Source: Prunus persica (lineage: Eukaryota > Streptophyta > Magnoliopsida > Rosales > Rosaceae). Taken from it: a stretch of DNA of 64,000 nucleotides. The notes under the pieces were generated by a model. That model saw only the letters and a list, made by a program, of their open reading frames with translations, searched no databases and had not been told where the DNA came from. Shown here piece after piece: positions 12,175 to 22,544 of the stretch; the first letter of the stretch is position 1; each line of letters begins with the position of its first letter. The translations under genes were made by a program, and so were the position numbers. Location: positions 4,549,269 through 4,613,268 of the forward strand of contig NC_034009.1 in NCBI RefSeq assembly GCF_000346465.2. Reading direction: 5' to 3'.

Positions 12175-14086
12175 ATGGGGTCACACACCAAATCAAAGGG
12201 ACCTGCTGCTACAAATTTGATGAATCAAAATACACATATTGAAACAGCTGTGAGCAAACACTCCGAACAAGCTCGTGTGGCATATCGAAGATGCTTAATT
12301 GCATCAATCAATTGCACTAAGTTTCTATTGAGACAAGGTCTTTCTTTTTGTGGAAATGATGAAAGTGCCACTTCAAGCAATAGGGGAAATTACTTGCAGC
12401 TATTGCAATTCCTTGCGGACAATGATGAGAAAGTTAAAGAAGTTGTGTTGGAAAATGCTCCGGGGAATCTCAAGTTAGTAGCTCCAAGTATTCAAAAAGA
12501 TATTGTCAATGCATGTGCGGGGGAAACACTTGATGTTATCGTGAGTGGTTTAAAAGATAGATTCTTTTCTATATTGGTGGATGAAGCACGTGATATTTCG
12601 GTGAAAGAGCAAATGGCTATGGTGTTGCGTTATGTGGACGACTCCGGGCATGTAATTGAAAGGTTTGTGGGGGTTCAACATGTTACCGACACCACTTCAA
12701 GTTCACTAAAGGATGCCATTGACATATTCTTTTCTTCCAATGGTTTGAGCTTTTCTAAGTTACGAGGACAAGGTTATGATGGAGCTAGCAATATGAGAGG
12801 TGAGTTGAATGGCCTTAAAACAAAGATTTTGAGAGAACAACCTTGTGCATACTATGTTCATTGCTTTGCTCATCAACTTCAACTAGCACTTGTTGCCGTA
12901 GCAAAGAAGAATATTGATATTGCCTCTTTCTTCACAACCACTAATAGTGTGGTTAACCATGTTGGAGCATCTTGTAAGCGGCGTGATGCACTTAGAGCAC
13001 AACTTCAAGAAGAGCTTGTGGTAGCTTTTGAAAATGATTGTCTTATCACGGGGCTAGGTTTGCATTAAGAAACAAGTCTCAAACGTGCCGGTGACACACG
13101 ATCGAGCTCACATTACGGTACCATTATTAGCATCATTTCTATGTTTTCATCTGTGATTCATGTGCTTCAAATGATTATTGATGATAATCCCAATGATAGT
13201 GCCGGTGAAGCAAATAAGATTCAAAGGGAAATGCTTACTTTTCAGTTTGTGTTTCACTTATTCTTAATGAAAGCTATATTGGGACTCACAAATGATGTGT
13301 CACAAGCATTGCAAAAGAAAGATCAAGAAATTGTGAATGCAATGGCTTTGGTGAAATCATGCAAGGAAAAGCTACATTGGATGAGGAATAATGGGTTTGA
13401 TGCATTGGTTGAAGAGGTGTCTTCATTTTGTGACAAACATCATATTGATGTTCCTAACATGGATGAGGCATTCGTACTTCAAGGGAGGTCAAGGCGTAAT
13501 GCTCCAATAAAGACAAATCGTCATCATTATCGTGTGGAGCTCTTTATTTATGTCATTGATGAGCAACTTACGGAGTTGGATGATCGTTTTAATGAGGTAA
13601 ATACTGAGTTGCTTATTTGTTTTGGCATGTTTGAGTCCGAATGATTCATTTGTAGCTTTTGATAAACAAAAGCTACTTCGTGTTGCTCAATTTTATCCTC
13701 AAGACTTTTCGGATGGGGATCTTTTGGCACTTGAAGATCAACTTGAGCTTTATATTCATTATGTGTGTTCGAGTAGTGATTTCTCTAACTTGCAAGGGAT
13801 TGGTGATCTTGCAAAAAAAATGGTGGAGACAAAGATGCATCGAGCATTCAATTATGTGTATTTGCTTATTACATTGGCTCTAGTTTTACCGGTTGCTACT
13901 GCTTCAGTCGAGAGGGCATTTTCCGTCATGAATATTATCAAAGGTCCACTTCGGAACAAAATGGGAGATCAGTGGTTGAGTGATAGCTTACTTGTTTACG
14001 TTGAGAAGGATGTTTTTGATTGTATTGAAAATGAAGCTATAATGCTACGTTTTCAAAATATGAAACCTCGTCGTGGCCAATTGTAA
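12175..14086 (+). pseudogene. hAT transposase copy B (lacks zinc finger; stop codon and frameshift)
   Basis: Homology to copy A starts at 12205 ('AATNLMNQNTHIETA') and continues at nearly full identity to the end. The roughly 160 N-terminal residues of copy A are absent. In their place an ATG at 12175 gives nine unrelated residues ('MGSHTKSKG') fused in frame. The frame ends at the TAA at 13066-13068, the same stop as in copy A. After it, the frame is open again through 'MFSSVIHVLQMIID' until an extra T near 13620 shifts it. The dimerisation region ('TASVERAFS') lies in the next frame, to 14086. I found about a dozen amino-acid differences from copy A. Confidence 0.85.
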
Positions 14087-14222
14087 TTTGTAATGTTGTT
14101 TTTTACATGAATTATCAATGAATGTACTATAGTTTCATTTTCAACGTTATTTTCATCTTTAAAAAAAAATTTGAATTTTTACACTATGACCCTACGAGAT
14201 AAGATTTCTGGATCCATCCCTG

Positions 14223-15787
14223 AGTGTGATGAGCTGAGAATGATCTAATATTCTACCTTTGCGACTAATCTTGTGCTGAGGCGATCTTGTACCCGGGATA
14301 ATTCTCAAGATTCAACCATTTTTTAATGTTTATATCCTCCTATAAATGCAATTTTCAATCGTGCCAAGTCTTTTTCTTATTCCTTACTCTATTGGCTGGC
14401 TCGCGGTTACTTGATCAGTGAAGCCACTCTATTTGATTACTTATTTTTCTTTTTTAATTAATAATTTTGTGGGTATGTCAAATACTAAAAGAAGACTGCC
14501 GAAGTGAATGTGAAACAATGTTCCAAAAAGAAGGTTGCGATGTTTGGGTCATGACATACAACAACCTGTTGGATAATGGCTGCAAAGCCCACTTTTTATC
14601 TTGGGCTCATAGCCTTGGGATTCCTCTCTTGTAAAAGAAATATTGCATTGTCGAACTCTACTTGGGTAGAAAAATGACCAAACGCTTGTGTTACTATTGG
14701 TACAATGATTGGCTCAAATCATTGCCCCCTAGTTCTTTAGTGAAACCTAAAATATAGCAAATGATGTCAACTTTTCATATTTAAAGCTAAGTAGCTTGTG
14801 GAGATTGAGTGTGCAGAGATTGTCAAATCTGATTAGGAGAAACCTATCGTTGGTCTCTCCCTTATGGGTTGAGTTGCTTTGTTGGTCTTTCCCTCCTAGG
14901 CAGAGTTGTTCTGTTGGTTTCTATCTTGATTTTCATTAGAGCATGTGGTTATGGTTTTTTTTTCCTTTGTCGTCTTGTTAGTTAGTGGCTTTGTTTTTAT
15001 CGAAGATGCTTGTGTTTACTTCAAACGGGAGAGAGGGGATATTATTCAACCCTTTTGGAGAGAATCTTTTGGAGGTCTATGTCTCCCATGGCAGCCACTA
15101 TGTGAGTTTGTAGGCTGCTATCATTCTGCTTCGCATGTGGTGGAACTGCAATCGTTTGAGCAGTTATTAGTTCCTAATGGTTATTTTGTTTTCAGGGTTC
15201 ACGAAGCAGTTAAAGCGGTTGTTTTCATTTTTTTAAATTTAACACATAAAAGATAAGGAAGAAGATGAGATGATAAAAAAATAATAATAATAAAAGGAAG
15301 AAGAAGAAGAAGAGACTGAGAGTGAGGGATAAAAAGAAACGGGAAGAAAGAAGAAAGAAAAGTGGGGGAGATGAAAAGATGAATCTAGCAGAAAAATGAA
15401 AGGTTACATTGAAAAAATTATATTTATATTTAATTCGGTCCGGCTTGATTAACTACGGTTTTGGAGGAGATAAAACCGAATTTGAAACCGATCTGAACTG
15501 ATTCGGTTCGATTTTTAAATTATTTGTTAACTTTTTATTCAACTCGGGTTTTTCCCTTTTTTGTATAATTCGGATCGGCTCGGTTTTGTGGTTCTCCGGT
15601 TCTTATGCCTATTCTGAGCATAATTGCTTCCTGGTTTTGACTGCTTCTGCAAGACTAAAATTGTCATCATCATCAGTGCTGCCAGTGCAGGCTGGCTGCA
15701 AGAGAGGGTTATTAGAATTAACGTGAATACCTCACAGACGCAGACAAACTGCAAATTTTCAATCAAGAAGTAGAATTAGAACTTGAC
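14223..15787. other. Intergenic region right of the hAT structure
   Basis: No intact gene seen. A 103-residue open frame at 14945-15256 matches nothing I recognise and ends in simple sequence. A purine-rich AAG/GAA tract lies at about 15255-15370, followed by a CGGTT(C/T)GG-rich stretch at about 15430-15610, just before the next gene. Confidence 0.4.
15430..15610. repeat. CGGTTTGG/CGGTTCGG-type dispersed repeat
   Basis: Clustered words 'TTCGGTCCGGCTTGATT', 'ACCGAATTTGAAACCG', 'TTCGGTTCGATTTTTAAAT' and 'CGGATCGGCTCGGTTTTG' give short inverted repeats on both strands. The style resembles the repeats at 6455-6670 and 38930-39060. Confidence 0.4.
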
Positions 15788-18700
15788 ATGGAAAACAAGG
15801 TTTTAATTCAGTACAACCACACGGATCCCTGCTCATTTGCGCGTTGGACTACCAAGTACTTACCTCCATCCCTCTTTTTTGCCTTTTTTTATTTTCTTTT
15901 TTGTTAAATTTAATTATTTTTTAAATATGGGTTTTGGCAGAGAATGCTTCCAGTTCATGTCTGCCAGGCCATGGCAACAAGTTATGGATTTTTATTCGGA
16001 TGTGGTGAAGGACCGCAAGCCCTTATCAGCGTTGTTGGGCAAAGCTTGTTTGAGTAAGAGTAACATTAACAATAGGCTAGAGAGTCTACCGCCATCTCAA
16101 GATAAGGGTGGGAGGTGGGCACGACTAACATTCAAGATTGTTGTTTCGTATCATGGTGGTTCCTTTGATGGCTGGCAAAGGCAGCCAGGCCTCAACACTG
16201 TTCAAAGGTGCTAGCTTTGACAATCTTTGATGCTTTTTTGTACCTTGCAAAATTGCCCATGTGGCTTTAACTGTGGTTTTGTTCTTTGTTCAAGTGTTTA
16301 CGATGTTTGCTCTTGTGTTGGCACTTGCAGTGTGGTGGAAAAATCTCTGGGAAAATTTGTTGATGAGAGGAAAGCGCAGATGCTGAAAGACAAAGGTTTG
16401 CCATTAGAAGGCGCTGCTCTTGTTGCCGGACGCACTGACAAAGGAGTGACTGCCGTTCATCAAGTTTGTTCTTTTTGTATGTTACAACCTCATTCATTGT
16501 AACTTATTTGTTTTAGTTTGAAAAAGATCTGCTCAGGAAGTTCTCTGGCAGTTGGTTCATACTTGTCATAAAGGAAAAGAATAGTAAAAGAAAGTGAACC
16601 ACCAACTCCCTTGCCGAAATAGAGTTGGTTTTAATTCTTGATATTGATGTCATCTGGGGTTGTATAAGGCTAATTGTTTATCCTTTTGCTAGAACAATTT
16701 TTCTAAGCATGAGTGATCCTTTTGTTTGCATCATTTAAAAATGAGTCTATATCAATTAGATAGCTTATATGTGTTTCACATTCTTTTGCGCTAACATATA
16801 CGCATAATATTTCCTCCATTTTCCTTGAAGCTGTCATTGTTTATGTACTTGCTACTGGGTGTTTGGTATTAATTTTTCTAAGACAACTGTATTTTTCATT
16901 TATGCCTGATGTACGGTAGTCTTCTCCAGTGTTTCTCCATTTTTCGATTCTGCCAACTGGCGCATTTGGGGGTTTGCAAATTTTCTAACATTGCTCCATT
17001 TGTCTTTTTTAGATACTTGGAGAAAGGATGTCAAATCTCAAGATATTACAGATGCCATCAATAGTGCAGCACCAGGAAAACTCAGGGTCGTATCAGTTAC
17101 TGAGGTGATGTTTTGTTCAGATTTTCCTACAAAATCCTAGGTTCAAAGTGAAATCCACTAATCATATTTTGGTTGCTTCAATTCTTTTAGCAAGTTGACC
17201 TTGTTATCATTGCTGCATCAGATCTTTATCTTCTTCATAATGTCTATATTTATTTCTTTACTTTTAATTTTAGTACTCTGATAGCTAGTCTGTCTACTGT
17301 AGGTATCACGTGCCTTCCATCCAAATTTTACTGCCAAATGGAGGCATTATTTATATATATTTCCATTTAATGATGAGGAGGACATGGAGCAAAGTAATCA
17401 GAGTGGAGAGAATGCTCAAAATTTTAAAAGTCTAGAGAATTATCATGAGCATAAAAATGGATGTGATCAATGCAATGAAGCAAATGTTGGGAACTTAGTT
17501 ATCAACGATAACGAAGACCTTGAAACTCTGAAACCTCGGGAATTCACCGTAAGCAGGGTGAACCAACTTTTACAGAAACTAGAAGGAAAGTTATTATCGT
17601 ATAAGATGTTTGCACGTGATACCAAACCATCCAGAAATGAGTAAGAATTAAGATTCGATTTGCCATCGGTACTTGGAGGCGTATCATTTTTCAGATTATA
17701 GTTTTGACTGTTCCTTCGCAACTCCAATTTGCATAATCTTGGCCTTGATCTTTCAGTGGCCCTAATTTGTATTATTTGGTAACCACTGGTGCATGCACTG
17801 CCTTTGACTAGTTTGGCCAAGACCATATTAATTGTCATCCTCTCATCTTGTCATGCACTGGTGTAAGCTTTTGTTTTTCAGAATTCTTATTGTTTCTGTT
17901 TGTTTACTTATCTTTCATGCCACATGGCCATGGCACAATCCTCAGTTCATTTGTTTCATTGTGTGTATATTTATACCGCTCAGGATAACAGAAATAGTGA
18001 AGCAATTTTGATGAGATTGAAGTTCATTATAATTTGCATTGGCTTGATTCTATATAGAGGAAAAATTGAAAGGATTATAATGAGTTCTCATGTGTATCCA
18101 GCCAGATATATCTCCTGTAATCATCCCAATCCAACTTCCCAACCCGATATATAGGTGCCTGGGAATGACTAGTCTTGTGTAGAAATGGATGGCAGAGGTT
18201 CAAATGCTATTTCACTGTCTAGGGTCTTTTGAATCAATCATGATTTCATACACAAGGAAATAACTTTGCTAGCTGAATATCCCCTTAATATTTCCTATCG
18301 AAATAATATCCCTTTAATATTGACTTGCCTTAGCAGAGGGAAGTTGTTCTTCCATGTTCTAACAGTATCTGTTTGTCTTTTCAGGGGTCCGCCAACAGAG
18401 TGTTTTCTCTACCATGCTCGAGCAAAAGAATCCAAACTACCATGTTCAGTATGAGTTTGCTGCTATTACTAGTCTTGCAAATCTTGTCTCTTCTGTTTAT
18501 ATTTTCCTTCTGTGATTTAGGTTTTTTAAGTTCACATCTATTGTGTAGGATGGGACTCAATTATTTAGTTTCTGCACCCATATATATACACATGAGACTG
18601 ACACGAGTAATCATGTTCACTGATGGGAATAACGCATGACATAATTTTGGACCTCAATTGCCTCCCTCTCCCAATAATATCGATGGGAATTTGGATGGAC

Positions 18701-19806
18701 AAAGCGTACATGAATAAACTGAATCAGAAAAACCGGAAAAAAAATCATATGAGGGCCTAGCCTCAGGAAGTAAATTCTTGGAAAATTTTCAGTATCATCT
18801 TGCAGTTTCTAGTCCTCAAACTTTCCACTATGTGAGGACAGGCTTTGAAAGCGTTCTAACCACTTCTTGCCCTAAATCATAAATATCTTATACCTTAAAG
18901 GCATGAGTACTTGTGTCCATAAATGTGTGCTTATAATTTATAGTTAGATTGCAGGATTTATCTGAATATAATGTTTAGAACATATTGGATTAAGCACAAT
19001 GTACGTGGTTACTTTCCCTTTTCGTTTGAATTGGCTGAATTATACATTAAAATGATGTGAAATTGTTCCAAACTATTGTTTAGGTGAGCACAAAATGCTC
19101 TTGGCCGTGCCTTGCCTGCAATGGATTTGATATTTTATTTGCAGAAATTTCATAACTCTAATTATATGAGCTTCAGGCTCAAATATTACATCTTTTGTTG
19201 TCAATGTAGTGATCCAGCAAAATGTGTACTTACCCACGAGTGTATATGAATTACTAATGGCACTGTGGTTATGTGTAGGAGCATGAGAAAGGAAGAAGGG
19301 TTATGTGTATTGAACTTGTTGCTAATCGATTCTTACGCAGGGTAATGAATTTACTTGATATAATTGAAGCACGATTAAAAAAAAAAAAAAAAGGTTTCAT
19401 TTTTACTTAATGTCTTGTTTGGTTGGTGGGTTTCCATTTGGTTCTTGCAATATTAGCATCGTTGAATGTCCTCTTGAGATCATTTCCAGATTTTACTAAT
19501 CCTGCTGGTAATCTTATGGTCTTTTAGATATATTGCATTTCCACCAACTTCTATGGGGTACTTCGTAGCCAAAATTAACAAAAGAAAAAAATTGGGGGTT
19601 ACAATTTTCTGCAGATGGTTCGGGTTCTTGTGGCAACCTCAATAAGGGAAGCGGCTGCGGGTGCAGATGAGGATGCATTGCTAAAGCTGATGGATGCTAC
19701 ATGCAGACGTGCCACTGCTCCCCCGGCACCCCCTGATGGTTTATGTCTTGTTGATGTGGGTTATGAAGAATTTGATCCACAAGATTGCCTCATCTTGAAA
19801 GAGTGA
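15788..19806 (+). CDS. tRNA pseudouridine synthase, TruA family
   Basis: Converts uridine to pseudouridine in RNA; TruA relatives act on the tRNA anticodon arm. Eight exons join in frame to 409 residues: 15788-15855, 15941-16207, 16331-16476, 17013-17104, 17303-17640, 18385-18448, 19279-19341, 19615-19806. The signature 'GRTDKGV' sits at residues 145-151, with the catalytic aspartate at 147. 'LTFKIVVSYHGGSFDGWQRQ' is the usual N-terminal strand. 'VSRAFHPNFTAKWRHYLYIF', 'GRRVMCIELVANRFLRRMVR' and a C-terminal 'LCLVDVGYEEFD' follow. The start at 15788 gives an N-terminal extension ('MENKVLIQYNHTDPCSFARW') spliced in phase to the next exon. Exon 5 carries a hydrophilic insertion between conserved blocks, as in plant homologues. 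No plastid transit peptide is obvious. Confidence 0.92.
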
Positions 19807-20689
19807 ATGTACAGTGACATTCATGCAGAGGTAGCTTCCGATCTTTAAAGTGAATATGACAAAGCAAACACATTAAACAATGATAAACCCTTGTTTTGGT
19901 ATTAGGTGGAAATGCAAGTCATCCGATGAATCTCAACCTATCCAAAACACTTATTTTTTCACATGTAACTCCTTGCTGCTGAAATTTTTACAGAAATGTC
20001 AAATTTTGTTGTGAGGGCTATTCCAGTTTAATTCTTGTGATACAATCAAGTCAGTTGTGTTTAGTAAGAGAAGTAATGAAGTTGCTTATTGTTCTAACAC
20101 CCATTGGGTTCGTGCATTATATTCATATGTCAAAATCCAGTTTGGCCGTAGTTTGCAAATTCTATGAGTTCAGGTCCGATGCCTAAAATCTTATGTCGTT
20201 TTCAACCAAGAGTGAAGGGAATAGTAGGGTTTGATGTGAGTGGGGCTAATGTAAGTTTTGTTTAGCAAATTATGTGTTAGTCTCTCATTTATTCAAATTT
20301 GAGCCCACTCGACCTCAATTGTCATTTATCCAAATTTGAGCTCAGCTGTGAACTCATATCATTTATTCGAATCTGAGTCCATTCGGCCTCATCTAATTAG
20401 AACAAGCAAGTCTTTCGACCCAAAAAATAAAAATAAAAATAAAAAACCTGATTTATTTTTTCAGAAGACATGAAAAACTACCAGGGCTTGGCATAGCTAT
20501 AGCTATGATTCCCACAAGGATCATACTTTCTTGGTGGGTTATACCCCTCACTTCTCTCCGAGGGGACTTCCTTCTTTACTTTTCCCATTAAGACTGATAT
20601 GTCTACTGACGTGTCTCTAGTTTTATTGTGTTTTAATTACCTTCCTGTCATATTATTTCAAATCCCTCCATCAGCATCCTCAATTGTCA

Positions 20690-20860
20690 ATTCCATCAAT
20701 TTCGGTCATGCCTTGATTAACTCTTATCAACATCGTCATTTCCATCAAATCTTTGTCATGCCTTGACTAACTCCATCAACATCATCAATTCCATCAAATC
20801 TCTGTCATGCCTTGAATTCTCCTTTTTTGTTTGTTGCCAAATCTGTCATGCGTTGATTAA
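20690..20860. repeat. Diverged tandem repeat around 'CCATCAAATCT(T/C)TGTCATGCC'
   Basis: Variants of 'TCAATTCCATCAA' followed by 'GTCATGCCTTGA' occur at about 20688, 20746 and 20786, with a weaker fourth near 20840-20875. Spacing is irregular (about 40-60 bp), so the array is old or decayed. Confidence 0.6.
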
Positions 20861-21288
20861 CTTCCATCATACCCTAATTTTCTCCTTTATTATTATTTTG
20901 TTGGAAACTTTTCTCCTTGATTATTGTTATTGTATTTTCCTTTCTTAGTCACATCTCACATGCATAATTTCTGTAACTTTGGTGCTTCGCACCCTATGAA
21001 ATACACAATTAATATTATTCAATTCCTTTTTTAATTAACATTTTTTGGTTACCTATAGAATCATCAGATAATCACACACCATCGAACGAAGGTGTAGTGA
21101 ACAGAAATTAAAAGGGGTTGATTCTAGAATTTTTTCCTTGCTCCGATAGATTTTTGGTGCGACTTTTTGTCATGTTTTTAGAGAAGTCAATGTAGTGGCA
21201 CATAGATTAGCTCGTTTTGCTTTGTCGGCATTTAATTCGAGGACACTTTTATCTTTCCAGTAAATCACCAATTGTTTGAAGAAAAACG

Positions 21289-21366
21289 AAAATAAAATGA
21301 AAGAGTTGAAAGAGGGCTGATAGATAACAAAAATAAAATGAAAGAGTTGAAAGAGGGCTGATAGTT
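21289..21366. repeat. 41-bp tandem duplication
   Basis: 'AATAAAATGAAAGAGTTGAA' starts at 21291 and again at 21332, and both copies continue to 'AGAGGGCTGATAG'. The copies are almost identical, so the duplication is recent. Confidence 0.85.
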
Positions 21367-21746
21367 AATCAATCTCATGCTCAAATTTTTCAAAGGTGGA
21401 CCGGATAATTCTCATGCAAATACACACATAACCCATGTTGCACAAAATTACAGGAATTAAGGGAAAGACTTTGTCAACTTTTAGACAACCCCATTTCCCC
21501 AATGATCCCTCCCCATTTGACCCTTGTAAACAGCCTTTCCAAACTTCTATTCTTAGCCTCTTTCTCATCTCCTCTTTCTCTCTCATCACTCACTGTTTCC
21601 CCTCTCTTTCTCAATGCCATCAAAATTAACCACTATCAACCTTCAAATCCTTCTTCACCCGCACTCTGATTCAATTTTTGCAGCGCAGCCCCCTCTAAAA
21701 GGGCGCACACGCTGCCCCTACTTGTGCGTGTACGTACAACCCTATT

Positions 21747-22512
21747 ATGCTACGTACCTACACCACCATTATGGAACACCACCAACAACAACAACAACGT
21801 AACAAGAAGAACATCATGGTAATGATGATGCTTCGGGCATCATCGTTGTCTAGTACCATGATCCTGTTCTTCGTTATCGTGTTGTTGAATGTTCGTGTTG
21901 CCTCTTCTGCTGGGGCTTCTGATAGCGAAGCCCTCCTCAAGTTCAAGGATTCCTTGAAGAACACGGATGAATTGACCAATTGGAAAAGTTCATCCATTCC
22001 ATGCGAAGGAGCAACGTCGAATTGGGTTGGAATTCGTTGCGATGGAAAGGGGAGAGTTTGGGGTCTGCAGCTTGAGAAAATGGGGCTCAATGGTGACATC
22101 AATGTGGACATACTCAAGGACCTGCCTGACTTACGAACCATAAGCTTTATGAAGAACAACTTTGATGGTCCCATGCCTGATTTGAGGAAACTTACTGCCT
22201 TAAAAACTGTCTACTTGTCCGATAACAAATTCTCCGGGGCCATTCCTCCCGATTGGTTCGCGGGAATGCCTTCGTTGAAGAAGGTTCACTTGGCGAATAA
22301 TCAGTTTACAGGGGAGATTCCTAGGTCGTTGACAGGTTTGGACAAGCTGGTGGAGCTGAGTCTTGAAAATAACAAATTTAAAGGCAAAATACCAGATTTT
22401 AGGCAGCCCGCCGGGTTCACAACCTTTAATGTGTCTAACAACAAATTGGAGGGTGAGATCCCGGAAGGCCTTCGAAAATTGGATGCAAGCTCCTTCGCTG
22501 GTGAGTCATAAG

Positions 22513-22544
<32 letters not shown>

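Larger units (their letters stand above)
8861..14222. mobile_element. Inverted-duplicated hAT transposon structure (two head-to-head transposase copies)
   Basis: Both outer ends carry the same terminal inverted repeat, 'CAGGGACGGATCCAGAAATC' at 8861 and its complement (one C/T change) ending at 14222. It extends over roughly 50 bp and has the CAGGG...GGATCCAG form of hAT Tip100-like ends. Inside, 8861-10877 and 12205-14222 are inverted copies 2017 and 2018 bp long. Each encodes the same part of a hAT transposase, and the left arm continues with an N-terminal part to 11351. The 8 bp flanks (ctggcaat and agtgtgat) do not match, so no target duplication supports insertion as one unit. The centre (10878-12204) is not palindromic. 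Both transposases are broken. The structure may be two nested elements or one element with an inverted duplication. Confidence 0.88.
19807..21746. other. Intergenic region between pseudouridine synthase and LRR kinase
   Basis: The first few hundred bases are presumably 3' UTR. At 20280-20390 the phrase 'TCATTTATTC(A/G)AAT(T/C)TGAG' recurs three times. Two tandem-repeat patches follow (20690-20860 and 21289-21366), then a CT-rich stretch at about 21540-21620 that probably belongs to the promoter or leader of the kinase gene. No coding gene seen. Confidence 0.5.

Noticed and set aside
11668..12196. Glycine-rich plus-strand frame and 'WPKRRRFGP' minus-strand frame at the hAT centre
   Set aside because: Both are translations of a GC-rich leader and of the 54-56 bp tandem repeat. 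Periodicity explains the open frames.
21758..22174. 138-codon minus-strand frame opposite PRK exon 1
   Set aside because: Shadow of the real LRR exon on the other strand.
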